Origin: Filomicrobium insigne
GTDB lineage: Bacteria; Pseudomonadota; Alphaproteobacteria; Rhizobiales; Hyphomicrobiaceae
Assembly: GCF_900104305.1 (NCBI RefSeq)
Contig: NZ_FNJC01000004.1
Span: 372,001 to 436,000, forward strand
Reading direction: 5' to 3'
DNA length: 64,000 nt
Shown here: piece by piece, positions 51,001 through 59,575 of the stretch
Position numbering within the stretch: position 1 is the first letter of the stretch
Layout: every line of letters starts with the position of its first letter
Program-made: the position numbers and the translations under genes
The notes under the pieces: generated by a model
What the model was told of the DNA's origin: nothing
Databases searched by the model: none
Seen by the model: the letters and a program-made list of their open reading frames with translations, nothing else

Positions 51001-52101
51001 TCACTCGGAGCTGTCTGACTTCGGTGTGTTGTTCAAAGTGTCTTTCACGTAAAGCTCTGTGACTAAGAAATACGCGATGAGACCGAGGGGGCCGGCGACG
51101 AGAACGCCGACGGGGCCAAATAGCAGGCCGAGGGCAAGTATGCCAAAGAGGACCACAAAAGGCGGGATGTTCGCGACCTGCTGTTGAACCAGCGGTGTGA
51201 TGATGAAGGACTCGAGTTGCTGAACGGCAAGAAACAGAACCGCAGTCCAAACCGCCATTTCCCAACTGACGCTTAAGGCGATGAGAAGTGCCGGGACGGC
51301 GCCAATCCAGGGACCAATGATTGGGATGAATTCCGTCAGTCCGGCAAAAAAGCCAACAGCTAGCGGGGCGGGGAGTCCGATTGCCCAGGCCCCCACCCCT
51401 GACAATAGCCCGACGAGCCCCATCGAAATAAGCTGTGCGCGCAGCCAAAGCTGCAGGACGCGTCCGCATTCACGCAACGCCGAATCTGCCTGACTTTGGC
51501 GATCCTTGGGGACTAGCAGCACGATACCGCGCCGATATGTTGTGGGATCGAAAGCTAAAAACATTCCTCCGACAATTACCAAAGCCAAGCTGACCAATCC
51601 GTTGAGGAGAAGGCTTCCGGCGGACATTATCTTGTCGGTTACGGAACGGACCGCCCCCATCACATCAGGGATTCCGTTTCTTAGCCCACTTGGGCGGGAG
51701 GCGGCGTTCGTCGATCCGCCCTCATTGGGAAGAAGTTGTTCGGCCTTTACGCCGAGCCGCTCTTCGACTTGTTCTAATGCGGCGGGCAGCTTCTGTCGTA
51801 ATTCCCCGAATTGATTGTACAGTTGCGTACCGATCAAGACGGAGAAAAGTCCGATAAATGTGAGAAGCACCAAGCCGCTTATCGGTACCGACCATCGGCG
51901 GCTAAGAGATGTGAATTTTTCAATCGGGTGAGCTATCGCCAACAGTACGACTGCAAATACGACCGATGCGAAAGCAAGAAGGAGAGCTGCACGGATCTGC
52001 CAAAGAGCGAGAGCTGCCGCTACGACCAGTGCGCCAACAGAAAACACGATCAGAGCCCAGCGGGCGGTGCCCATGGCTGAGTCGTGATTATTTCGTGTCA
52101 T
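51001..52101 (-). CDS. AI-2E family transporter
   Basis: The 366-residue membrane protein of the AI-2E/PerM family has eight predicted helices with the central long hydrophilic loop (TQLYNQFGELRQKLPAALEQ and so on). The motif FIPIIGPWIGAVPALLIAL in the last third is conserved. Members act as possible autoinducer-2 exporters or sodium/proton antiporters; function here is undefined. Confidence 0.88.
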   Translation of the reverse strand: MTRNNHDSAMGTARWALIVFSVGALVVAAALALWQIRAALLLAFASVVFAVVLLAIAHPIEKFTSLSRRWSVPISGLVLLTFIGLFSVLIGTQLYNQFGELRQKLPAALEQVEERLGVKAEQLLPNEGGSTNAASRPSGLRNGIPDVMGAVRSVTDKIMSAGSLLLNGLVSLALVIVGGMFLAFDPTTYRRGIVLLVPKDRQSQADSALRECGRVLQLWLRAQLISMGLVGLLSGVGAWAIGLPAPLAVGFFAGLTEFIPIIGPWIGAVPALLIALSVSWEMAVWTAVLFLAVQQLESFIITPLVQQQVANIPPFVVLFGILALGLLFGPVGVLVAGPLGLIAYFLVTELYVKDTLNNTPKSDSSE

Positions 52102-52472
52102 GTGGTATCGGACTTTCGAGAATGTCTTTCATTGCTATGACGATGTGCGGCGAGGTTCTTACGTAACAGCTCAATCGGGTTTTAGGTGAGAACGTGTCTG
52201 CCGAACACGAACTAAGCGCGTCAGAAGCGAGTGACTTGGTGCGTTGGCTTGACCGGCTCGAACAGCCGTTCCGTAGGGGAACCGATTTAATCGGCCAAGG
52301 TTCCATGCTTGTTTAGGGCCTTGCTCGATTTGCTTGTTTCAACCCAGGCTGATGTCAATTTTTTTGTACTGGCCCTTTTTCCGTCGTGTTCAGCTGGCAG
52401 CGGTTTTCCAGCCGGACACGGATGGCCGGTGATGGGTGCTGGGGCACCAGTTTTTGTTGGGGGATTTTTGAA
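52102..52472. other. Interval with only a weak small ORF
   Basis: The only reading frame worth noting is the 40-codon ORF at 52194-52316. The rest shows a G-rich stretch with a short hairpin (GGTGC/GCACC followed by TTTTT near 52437-52455). The ribosome binding site GGGGGA of the next gene lies at its right end. Confidence 0.35.
52194..52316 (+). CDS. Candidate 40-residue protein
   Basis: The GTG-started frame has AGGTGAG about 6 bases upstream and encodes an acidic, amphipathic helix-like sequence (SEASDLVRWLDRLEQPFRR). It has no recognised family, and coding status is weakly supported. Confidence 0.25.
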   Translation: MSAEHELSASEASDLVRWLDRLEQPFRRGTDLIGQGSMLV

Positions 52473-53150
52473 GTGGTATGGAAGGGTGGTAGGCGTACGG
52501 CGCACCGCGCGCAGGAGGATTCACTCGAGCAGGCGACACGGGGACGTTTGAGTGATGGAGGGTTATGGGCAACGCTGATTTCAGCGTTCGCGTTGGCCTT
52601 TTCCGGTTATAGTTTTTATGAATCCGTGCTGCGTTCGCCCGAACTGAGCGTGTATGTCCCGCCCCGGATCGAATATACGGATCCAGATTCTCCCGACAGT
52701 CCGTTTGAAGTTTTTGTGCTGCCGTTGACGGTCCTAAACGACGGGGCGCGAACCGGAACCGTCCTTTCAATAGATCTCGAAGTGACGAACCCTCGGCGGA
52801 ATGAGGTTAAGCGTTTTTATGCCGCGCGAACGGGAACCTGGGGAACTCAACCGTTTCAGCCTTTTGCACCCGTGTCCCTGGAAGGCAAGGGTTCGTCTTC
52901 GCAAGCGCTGCAGTTTTTTCCGCGCTCGGGCGAACGGGTGGCGCGCATTCTGGATCTAGAGGCTGGCACCTATTCTTTTCGGTTGGTTCTCAATACGGCG
53001 ACAACGTCGTCGTATCGTTTTCTTGAGCCAAAGACCAACCCGCTCGAGTTCGAGATGCAGATTGATCAACTCGACTACCGGAATTTTTCCGGTGCCGGGA
53101 CAATGGCAATGTGGGCTGCAGATTACCGTCCTATCTCGTCGGGGAATTAG
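52473..53150 (+). CDS. Hypothetical protein with N-terminal membrane anchor
   Basis: The 225-residue protein has a basic cytoplasmic N-terminus, one membrane helix (LWATLISAFALAFSGYSFY, about 31-49) and a β-rich extracytoplasmic domain (SPELSVYVPPRIEYT onwards). Segments such as FVLPLTVLNDGARTGTVLSI resemble an immunoglobulin-like fold. GGGGGA stands 8 bases before the GTG at 52473, supporting this start. The function is unknown. Confidence 0.65.
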   Translation: MVWKGGRRTAHRAQEDSLEQATRGRLSDGGLWATLISAFALAFSGYSFYESVLRSPELSVYVPPRIEYTDPDSPDSPFEVFVLPLTVLNDGARTGTVLSIDLEVTNPRRNEVKRFYAARTGTWGTQPFQPFAPVSLEGKGSSSQALQFFPRSGERVARILDLEAGTYSFRLVLNTATTSSYRFLEPKTNPLEFEMQIDQLDYRNFSGAGTMAMWAADYRPISSGN

Positions 53151-53454
53151 ACTTCGCAACGATTTGCGATCAGTTATTTAAAAGTTTAAACCGCTCGGGT
53201 TCATACAATATGCGAAAGTGTTGCGTGTTTCCGCGCGCTTTACTGTTTTCGTCGCCGTCTCGTTTTTTGATGGGATTCGTCGCGCGTTCATAATGATCTT
53301 TACTGCCCGTTAAAGGCTCTCGTTTAACCAAAGCATCATGGTGGATTGGGGAGCTGATTAAATGTCCTCAAAGGTATGATGCCGCTCCACTATGCCGTGA
53401 AAGCCGGTATGTCCCAGTCGTTTTTTCCTCTCGAGTTTTAGGGGCAGTAAGTAA
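53151..53454 (+). promoter_or_regulatory. Flagellin 5' region
   Basis: The 304 bases before flagellin have no gene. They are AT-rich at 53160-53220 and contain a short inverted repeat GTTAAA/TTTAAC (53309-53328). The ribosome binding site AGGGG lies 10 bases before the ATG. A clear sigma-54 or sigma-28 promoter was not recognised, but a long flagellin leader is usual in alphaproteobacteria. Confidence 0.4.
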
Positions 53455-54417
53455 ATGAACAGCATCAATACCAACTTCGCGGCAATGACCGCTCTGCAAT
53501 CCCTCAATCAGACCAACAAGAGCATGATCGAGACGCAGTCGCGCATCTCGACAGGCTTTCGCGTTGGCCAAGCTTCTGACAACGCTGCATACTGGTCCAT
53601 GGCCACCACCATGCGTTCCGACAACAAGTCGCTGTCAGCTGTCTCCGACGCGCTCGGTCTTGGCGCAGCGACGGTCGACGTCGCTTATGTCGCCATGGAA
53701 AAATCCATCGACGTCATGACGGACCTGCAGAAGAAGCTGGTTCTTGCCCGTCAGCCAGGTGCTGATCGCGCGAAGATCCAGACGGAAATCGATGAGCTGC
53801 AGAACCAGCTCCGGTCGATTGCAAGCTCAGCTTCATTCACGGGTGAGAATTGGCTGGACGTTGATACCACGGCAGGCTCCGGCTACACGGCAAGTGAGGA
53901 GGTCGTTGCGTCCTTCTCGCGGAGCGGCGGTAGTGTCTCGGTCAGCACGATCTCTATCGACGTTTCATCGACTTTCCTGTTCAACCAGAACGGAGCTGCA
54001 ACCGCCGACGCACGTGGCATCCTCGCTTCGAACCGCGTTGCTGCGACGGGGGCGATTGGTGCTGCCGGCACGATCGTTATCGCCAGCACAGACGGCACGG
54101 CCGAGATGGATATCTCGGGTGCTGCAGTCACGGATGCAAACATCGACGAGTTCATCACGGCCGTCGATCAGGCCATGCAGGAAATGACGGATGCTGCAAC
54201 GAACCTTGGTGCCGCCAAGAGTCGTATCGATCTGCAGTCTGAGTTCGTCTCGGCTCTGAGCGATGCCATCGATCGTGGTATCTCGACGCTTGTTGACGCT
54301 GACATGAACGAAGAGTCCACGCGTATGCAGGCACTGCAGGTTCAGCAGCAGCTTGGCATCCAGGCTCTGTCGCTGGCCAACCAGAACAGCCAGAACATTC
54401 TGTCGCTGTTCCGCTAA
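53455..54417 (+). CDS. fliC: Flagellin
   Basis: The 320-residue flagellin has conserved terminal D0/D1 coiled coils (MNSINTNFAAMTALQSLN and LGIQALSLANQNSQNILSLFR) and a short variable middle (~140-230). This is the alphaproteobacterial type with a reduced D2/D3 part. It is solitary: no flagellar hook, motor, FlaF or FlbT gene is in the window, so it may be one of several flagellin copies. A strong terminator follows. Confidence 0.93.
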   Translation: MNSINTNFAAMTALQSLNQTNKSMIETQSRISTGFRVGQASDNAAYWSMATTMRSDNKSLSAVSDALGLGAATVDVAYVAMEKSIDVMTDLQKKLVLARQPGADRAKIQTEIDELQNQLRSIASSASFTGENWLDVDTTAGSGYTASEEVVASFSRSGGSVSVSTISIDVSSTFLFNQNGAATADARGILASNRVAATGAIGAAGTIVIASTDGTAEMDISGAAVTDANIDEFITAVDQAMQEMTDAATNLGAAKSRIDLQSEFVSALSDAIDRGISTLVDADMNEESTRMQALQVQQQLGIQALSLANQNSQNILSLFR

Positions 54418-54452
54418 GCCTAGTTAGCGTACTCTCTTCCTGTACGCGCATG

Positions 54453-54490
54453 ACGGCCGTGCTCATCCGAGCGCGGCCGTTATTGTTTTG
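54453..54490 (+). terminator. Rho-independent terminator of flagellin
   Basis: A 12-bp stem with one G-U pair (54453-54464 with 54469-54480, arm ACGGCCGTGCTC) and a 4-base loop are followed by TATTGTTTTG. It ends 63 bases beyond the flagellin stop codon. Confidence 0.85.
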
Positions 54491-54571
54491 TTGAAGGGGA
54501 TCATTTGCTCCGCACGCTATATTGAAGATGTGAGTCCTGTAACGTCCGCGCTGGTGAGAAACGCAAAGAGC

Positions 54572-55507
54572 ATGGTGCCTAGGTTCATATTGCACGCCGA
54601 CGATATCGGCCTCAGCCGGGGGATTACCCGGTCTATCGTTGCGGCGATCGACGAGGGAGGTGTGCGTTCCGTCAGTCTCATTTGCAATGGGCTCGCGTTT
54701 GATGAGGCGATTGACGCTTTGGCCGTCCGGCCGCACGTTCGGGTGAGCCTGCATCTTAATCTTCTCGAAGGTCAGCCTTTAAGTGCGGCCGGGGAGGTTC
54801 CATTGCTCGTCGACGGCGAAGGTGCGTTATCGACAACGTTTCAGGATCTCGTTCGTCAGTGGATTGCGGGGGATCTGGTCAAGAAGCAGGCGCTCAGCGA
54901 ACAGATAAAACGAGAATTTACGGCTCAGCTTGTTCGAGGGGGCGCGGCTTTAGCGGCTCTCCACCGGCCGGTGGATCAACTTCGCATCGACAGCCATACC
55001 CACATCCATGCTTTGGGGTTTGTTCTCGATGCCGTTCTCGCCTCTCGCTCGGCGGTGGACGTTGGTTATGTGCGCGTTCCGCGGGAGCCGTGGCATCTGT
55101 CCCCTGGTGTCGACAATCTGAAGACGGCGCTGGGTCTCAATACCGTCAAGTGGGGCGTGCTCAATCGCTTGGCGGGTTCTATGACTGGAAAATTGCAGGC
55201 TGCGGATATCCGATTTAACCCAGCCTTCCTTGGAGTGTTGCATACTGGAGCGATGACGGTTCCCGCAATTGAAGCGGGTGTTGCTGCAAGCCTCAGGTCA
55301 TTGCAGCGGGCTGCTGGCGATCACGGTGAAGAGGCGGTGGAAGTTTTGCTTCATCCCGGTAAGGCTACCGCCGCAGAAGAGGATAAGTGGCGTCGGCGTC
55401 CCGAGTTGCGGGCCTATTACCGGTCTCCGCACCGAGATCTGGAGGCGCAAACGGCACGCGAACTCGTACGCTCCGAGGTGTTTGCAGCTTACTTCGAGGG
55501 CTCCTGA
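54572..55507 (+). CDS. ChbG/HpnK (YdjC) family deacetylase
   Basis: The 311-residue metal-dependent deacetylase family protein starts FILHADDIGLSRG, with the catalytic/metal aspartates D10 and D11 and the histidine ligands in SLHLNLLEG and DSHTHIHALG. Members remove acetyl groups from chito-oligosaccharides (ChbG) or act on hopanoid glucosamine (HpnK). The substrate here is unknown. Longer starts (TTG 54488 or GTG 54530) are possible; the ATG at 54572 has a weak ribosome binding site. Confidence 0.85.
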   Translation: MVPRFILHADDIGLSRGITRSIVAAIDEGGVRSVSLICNGLAFDEAIDALAVRPHVRVSLHLNLLEGQPLSAAGEVPLLVDGEGALSTTFQDLVRQWIAGDLVKKQALSEQIKREFTAQLVRGGAALAALHRPVDQLRIDSHTHIHALGFVLDAVLASRSAVDVGYVRVPREPWHLSPGVDNLKTALGLNTVKWGVLNRLAGSMTGKLQAADIRFNPAFLGVLHTGAMTVPAIEAGVAASLRSLQRAAGDHGEEAVEVLLHPGKATAAEEDKWRRRPELRAYYRSPHRDLEAQTARELVRSEVFAAYFEGS

Positions 55508-55631
55508 GTGAGGGGTAACGCCCTTACCAGTAATTTTTTCCAACACGATTTGCGGGTTTCCTGAGGAACAGCGCCTGCCTCACGCGCTGCCTAGGTTTGA
55601 GCCATCGGGTTCAAACAGGGCGGAAGGCGTC

Positions 55632-56492
55632 ATGATCGTTCAGCAGGATACCTACAAAATAAAAGGTGGCCGGATCGGTGTGCTCCTCGTCCATGGTCTG
55701 TGTGGCAGCCCGACCGAGATGCGGTATGTCGCCAATGGAATGGCACGTCAGGGTTACACGGTCCATTGCCCGCGACTGGCGGGGCATGGCGGCAGTGTTG
55801 AGGATCTGAAGGCAACCAGCTGGCAGGATTGGTACAAGAGCGTAGAAGACGCGCTTTTCGAACTTTCCCAGAATTGCGACAGAGTATTTGTCGGAGGCCT
55901 TTCGACGGGTGCTGTTCTCGGTCTTCTGCTGGCAGCCCGCCACCCTGATAAGGTTCACGGATTGACGCTGTTTTCACCGACGCTCTGGGTGAATGGCTGG
56001 CTCATCCCTTGGTATATGCGCTTGTTTAAGCTTGTCCGATCCAAGCGCATCGCAAACCTCATCAAGTTTCCAGACCTTCACCCGCACGGGATCAAAGACG
56101 ACCGTATCCGGCAGTTCGTAGTTCGTGCGCTGGTAGACGGCGAAACGGGGACATCAGGCTTGCGCAACACACCTGGCTGCGCGGTTCTGGAGCATCGCCG
56201 CCTTGTTTCGGCAGTGAAACGCGAAGTCCGCAAAATTCAACAACCCGCTCTTATTCTTCATCCGCGTGAAGACGACTACGCGCATCTAAACAATGCCTGG
56301 TATCTCCAGAGCAAGCTTGCGGGACCGGTCGAAGTGACCGTGCTGGAGGATAGCTACCACATCGTTACGGTCGATCGGCAGCGCGACGTTGTTGTTGAAA
56401 GATCTACGGTATTCATCGCTCGTCTCGTGGGAGACGCCGCTGAGGAGCGGGAGAGTACGGTGACACGCTTCAAGGTTTCTGTCGCAGCGTGA
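55632..56492 (+). CDS. Alpha/beta hydrolase (carboxylesterase/monoacylglycerol lipase-like)
   Basis: The 286-residue hydrolase has the oxyanion region HGLCGSP (21-27), the nucleophile S91 in GLSTG, an acidic residue in HPREDDYA and the catalytic histidine in DSYHIVTVD. It resembles Est30-type carboxylesterases, which cleave short acyl esters. GGAAGG lies 6 bases before the start. It is probably transcribed with the deacetylase gene upstream (124-base gap), perhaps for lipid or glycan modification. Confidence 0.88.
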   Translation: MIVQQDTYKIKGGRIGVLLVHGLCGSPTEMRYVANGMARQGYTVHCPRLAGHGGSVEDLKATSWQDWYKSVEDALFELSQNCDRVFVGGLSTGAVLGLLLAARHPDKVHGLTLFSPTLWVNGWLIPWYMRLFKLVRSKRIANLIKFPDLHPHGIKDDRIRQFVVRALVDGETGTSGLRNTPGCAVLEHRRLVSAVKREVRKIQQPALILHPREDDYAHLNNAWYLQSKLAGPVEVTVLEDSYHIVTVDRQRDVVVERSTVFIARLVGDAAEERESTVTRFKVSVAA

Positions 56493-56651
56493 AGTCTTTG
56501 TCAGCTTTCAAGAAATAATTCGATTTCTGTATCTGTCGGAACAGCGGGTTCGACTGGTCAAGGGCACATTGCTTGGCAGGACATGAAGTTTTGCAGCGTT
56601 GGAACGCAGTGAAAAATTGATAGGGCGCTGGGCCGTCAGAAGGAGCTCGTC

Positions 56652-57311
56652 ATGAATAAAGTTTTGACCGGGATTATAGGGGGCGCGTTTGCCGTCTTGG
56701 CCATCACTTCGAGTATTTCGCCGGTGCACGCCGGAGGTGGTGTGCGTCTCAATTTTAGTGGTCCGCTTGGTGTATTCAACGCGCATTCAAATGGTGCTCA
56801 TTACAAATCAAGCTCTTCTCATCACACGCGCAACTTCAGTCACAAGCGCAAGAATGACATTGCGGCGCGTAAGGCGGCTGCGCGGCATGCGCAGATTACC
56901 GAGGCTAAAGAACGTGAGGCGAAACGCCGGAGGGCGGCACGGCTAAAGGCTGAAGAGCGTGCACGGAAGCTCGTCGCCGCACAGCGGGAAGACCAGAAGG
57001 TTGAGGTCGTTAGAGCTGAAGTTGCAACTGTGAAGGCGGCAGAGGTGCAAAAGGCCGTTCCCGTCAAAGCTTCAGCTGTTACCGGGGCTACTGCGCTTAT
57101 TCCTGTCGTTGCGATCGACAACAATAGCCAAAGCGACACCGTACACCTGAAGACTATTGATGTTCGAACGGAGTCCCCAAAAGCGGAGATTGCGGACACA
57201 CAGGTCGCGCATGTTCCTCCTCCTGAGCAAAGCATCAATAAAGAGCTGACGTGCAAGAAATTTGTGCCGAGTGCTGGCCTAACAATCAATGTGCCTTGCG
57301 GAAATCCATAA
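56652..57311 (+). CDS. Secreted Lys/Arg/Ala-rich hypothetical protein
   Basis: The 219-residue product has a signal peptide (ends at PVHAGGG), a histidine/serine-rich segment (SSSSHHTRNFSHKRK), a highly charged helix (about 68-118) suited to a coiled coil, and a C-terminal domain with two cysteines in LTCKKF and VPCGNP. The low-complexity basic portion suggests binding to a polyanion such as a polysaccharide. No family is recognised. It is 140 bases upstream of the ABC exporter. Confidence 0.65.
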   Translation: MNKVLTGIIGGAFAVLAITSSISPVHAGGGVRLNFSGPLGVFNAHSNGAHYKSSSSHHTRNFSHKRKNDIAARKAAARHAQITEAKEREAKRRRAARLKAEERARKLVAAQREDQKVEVVRAEVATVKAAEVQKAVPVKASAVTGATALIPVVAIDNNSQSDTVHLKTIDVRTESPKAEIADTQVAHVPPPEQSINKELTCKKFVPSAGLTINVPCGNP

Positions 57312-57451
57312 AACTTGTGGTGGTTGGCGCTGCGTTATCGGAACAACGGACGAAGCTGCCATTTTCATTAATCAAGATAGTGCGCGCGGAAATAAAAGCC
57401 CGTATTGATTAGGCGCGGCTGGTCTGCGGAGACGGGGAAGGACCGACTAAC

Positions 57452-58654
57452 ATGACAGCGAGCAAGGATATAAGTGAGACGGGTGGTGGGATGATTGCCC
57501 CGGCCGGAAATAGCAAACGTCTCCGGATGGCCCCGAAGCTGGCTTACCGAAACCTTTTCCATGATCGTTTGAGCTTGTTTGTTACGCTTGTCGGCATCGT
57601 CTTTTCTGTCGTCCTGCTCGCATTCCAATCAGGGATTTATCTCGGGATCGAACGTACGATTGCTGCTGTTATCGATCAGACGGAAGGAGAGCTCTGGGTC
57701 GTACCGATTGGGACGAAGAGCGTCGATGATCCATCGCTGCTGCCGGGCCGTGAAAGTTATGCGGTACTCTCAGTTCCGGGCGTAGCAAGTGTTGAAACAT
57801 TGGTTATGGGTTTCTCCCGCTGGCGAAAGCGTAACGGCGGAGCGACGACGGTTTTGCTTGTCGGGTCGGATTGGACGCAGGGGGGATTTCGGCCCTGGAA
57901 TGTCATTGAGGGGAGCGTGGAAGAACTAGCCGCTCCGAAGGCTGTTGCGGTCGACAAGACCTATTTTAAAGACCTCGATGTCACAGGGCTCGGCGATCCG
58001 GCAGAAATAAATGGTCAGACCGTCACCGTCGGCGCTGTGACAAAAGGCATCCGCTCCTTCACGACCATGCCTTATGTGTTTACAACCCTGGGCCGGGCCC
58101 AATCGATGCTGCGGGCCAATCAAGAACAGGGCGCCTACACGTTGGTGAAAGTTGAGCCGGATGCTGACATCGCGACGGTGCAGGCCCGGATACAGGAGCG
58201 TCTTCCTGATGTTGAGGTTCTCACGCGTGGAGAGTTTCGTTCGCGGAGTATCAATTATTGGCTGTTTCACACGGCCGCGGGGTCTGGGCTTATTGCAGGT
58301 ACGGCGCTGGCATTGATCGTGGGCATCGTTATTGTCGCACAAACGCTTTATTCCAGCACCAAGGATCACATCAACGAATTTGCTACGTTGCGGGCACTTG
58401 GAGCTTCATCGCGTTATATCATTCAGGTCATTCTCCTGCAGGCCTTGTTCAGCGCTGTTGTGGGGTATGCCTTGGGCATGAGCCTGACGCTTGCAATATT
58501 TGCTGCGGCAAAGGGGACGACCCTCAATGTGGTAATGACACCGGGCCTCGCGCTGTTGTTGTTCCTCGTCACAATCGGCATGTGCACGATTGCTGCTGTT
58601 TCAGCGATCTTCAAGGTCACACGCATTGATCCGGCGGGGGTTTTCAGCCGCTAG
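57452..58654 (+). CDS. FtsX/MacB-type ABC transporter permease (DevC-like)
   Basis: The 400-residue permease has four membrane helices: one at ~42-60 followed by a large extracytoplasmic domain, and three in the last third (ALIVGIVIVAQTLYSS; AVVGYALGMSLTLAIFAA; LLLFLVTIGMCTIAAVS). The first half (WVVPIGTKSVDDPSLLPGRE) matches DevC of the cyanobacterial DevBCA exporter. It is followed by its ATPase and a HlyD-type adaptor. Probably exports a lipid, glycolipid or hydrophobic compound through an outer-membrane channel not encoded here. Confidence 0.88.
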   Translation: MTASKDISETGGGMIAPAGNSKRLRMAPKLAYRNLFHDRLSLFVTLVGIVFSVVLLAFQSGIYLGIERTIAAVIDQTEGELWVVPIGTKSVDDPSLLPGRESYAVLSVPGVASVETLVMGFSRWRKRNGGATTVLLVGSDWTQGGFRPWNVIEGSVEELAAPKAVAVDKTYFKDLDVTGLGDPAEINGQTVTVGAVTKGIRSFTTMPYVFTTLGRAQSMLRANQEQGAYTLVKVEPDADIATVQARIQERLPDVEVLTRGEFRSRSINYWLFHTAAGSGLIAGTALALIVGIVIVAQTLYSSTKDHINEFATLRALGASSRYIIQVILLQALFSAVVGYALGMSLTLAIFAAAKGTTLNVVMTPGLALLLFLVTIGMCTIAAVSAIFKVTRIDPAGVFSR

Positions 58655-58780
58655 GCTTCTTTTCCCCAGTGCGGCATCGTCGTCGCTTTGGTGTTGCGCT
58701 GGGAACTGCAGAAATTGCGGCATATCGAGATACTGACGTCGATTGCTACGAAATAAAAAGTATCCATCAGGAAGGACGAT

Positions 58781-59575
58781 ATGAACGATTTCAGTACGAG
58801 CGCTTCGGTTGCCGAACCGCTGCTCGTTGCCCGTCAAATTAAAAAGGTTTTTGGTACCGGTGCGGGTGAAGTGCAGGTTCTCAAAGGGATCGATCTCGAC
58901 TTGAAGCCTGGAGAGCTGACATTGCTCATGGGGCCTTCGGGTAGTGGTAAAACGACATTGCTGTCGATCCTCGGATGTATTCTGACGCAAAACTCTGGAG
59001 AGTTAGAGATTGCCGGGCGTAACACGACCGGCATGTCTCCCGAGGAGATGGCTGACTTGCGGCGTCACCACATCGGCTTTGTATTTCAATCCTATAATCT
59101 TTTTCCGACGCTTACGGCATTGGAAAACGTGATGCTGGCCCTCGACGTGCGCGATCAGCTTCCGGCCGACGCACCACACAGAGCTGCGTCAGCGCTTAAT
59201 GCCGTCGGGTTATCACATCGCATCAATACTTATCCGAGCAAACTGTCGGGTGGTGAGAAGCAACGCGTCGCGATAGCCCGTGCGCTTGCCGGTTCGCCCT
59301 CCGTGATTTTAGCCGATGAGCCCACCGCCGCGTTGGATTCTGAGAACGGACAAGCGGTTATGGCGTTACTCGCGGAAGTTTCCCGGGATACGAGCCGCGC
59401 TGTACTTGCCGTTACGCACGACCACCGGACGCTGAAATATGCCGATCGCATTATTCGTATCGAGGATGGTTTCATCGTTGGCGATGAACGGCCTTCGCAG
59501 GGTGAAATTGTAAATCATAACTCTGTAGGGGAGCACGCTGCTGCTGCGGCGAATGGGAGCCATGACCATGTTTAA
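58781..59575 (+). CDS. ABC transporter ATP-binding protein (DevA/LolD-like)
   Basis: The 264-residue ATPase has Walker A GPSGSGKTT (51-59), signature LSGGEKQR (~149) and Walker B VILADEPTA (~172), with D- and H-loops downstream (AVTHDHRTL). It belongs to the MacB/LolD/DevA cluster. The adaptor gene start overlaps its stop by 8 bases, so ATPase and adaptor are translationally coupled. The C-terminal 40 residues are an extension beyond the core. Confidence 0.93.
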   Translation: MNDFSTSASVAEPLLVARQIKKVFGTGAGEVQVLKGIDLDLKPGELTLLMGPSGSGKTTLLSILGCILTQNSGELEIAGRNTTGMSPEEMADLRRHHIGFVFQSYNLFPTLTALENVMLALDVRDQLPADAPHRAASALNAVGLSHRINTYPSKLSGGEKQRVAIARALAGSPSVILADEPTAALDSENGQAVMALLAEVSRDTSRAVLAVTHDHRTLKYADRIIRIEDGFIVGDERPSQGEIVNHNSVGEHAAAAANGSHDHV

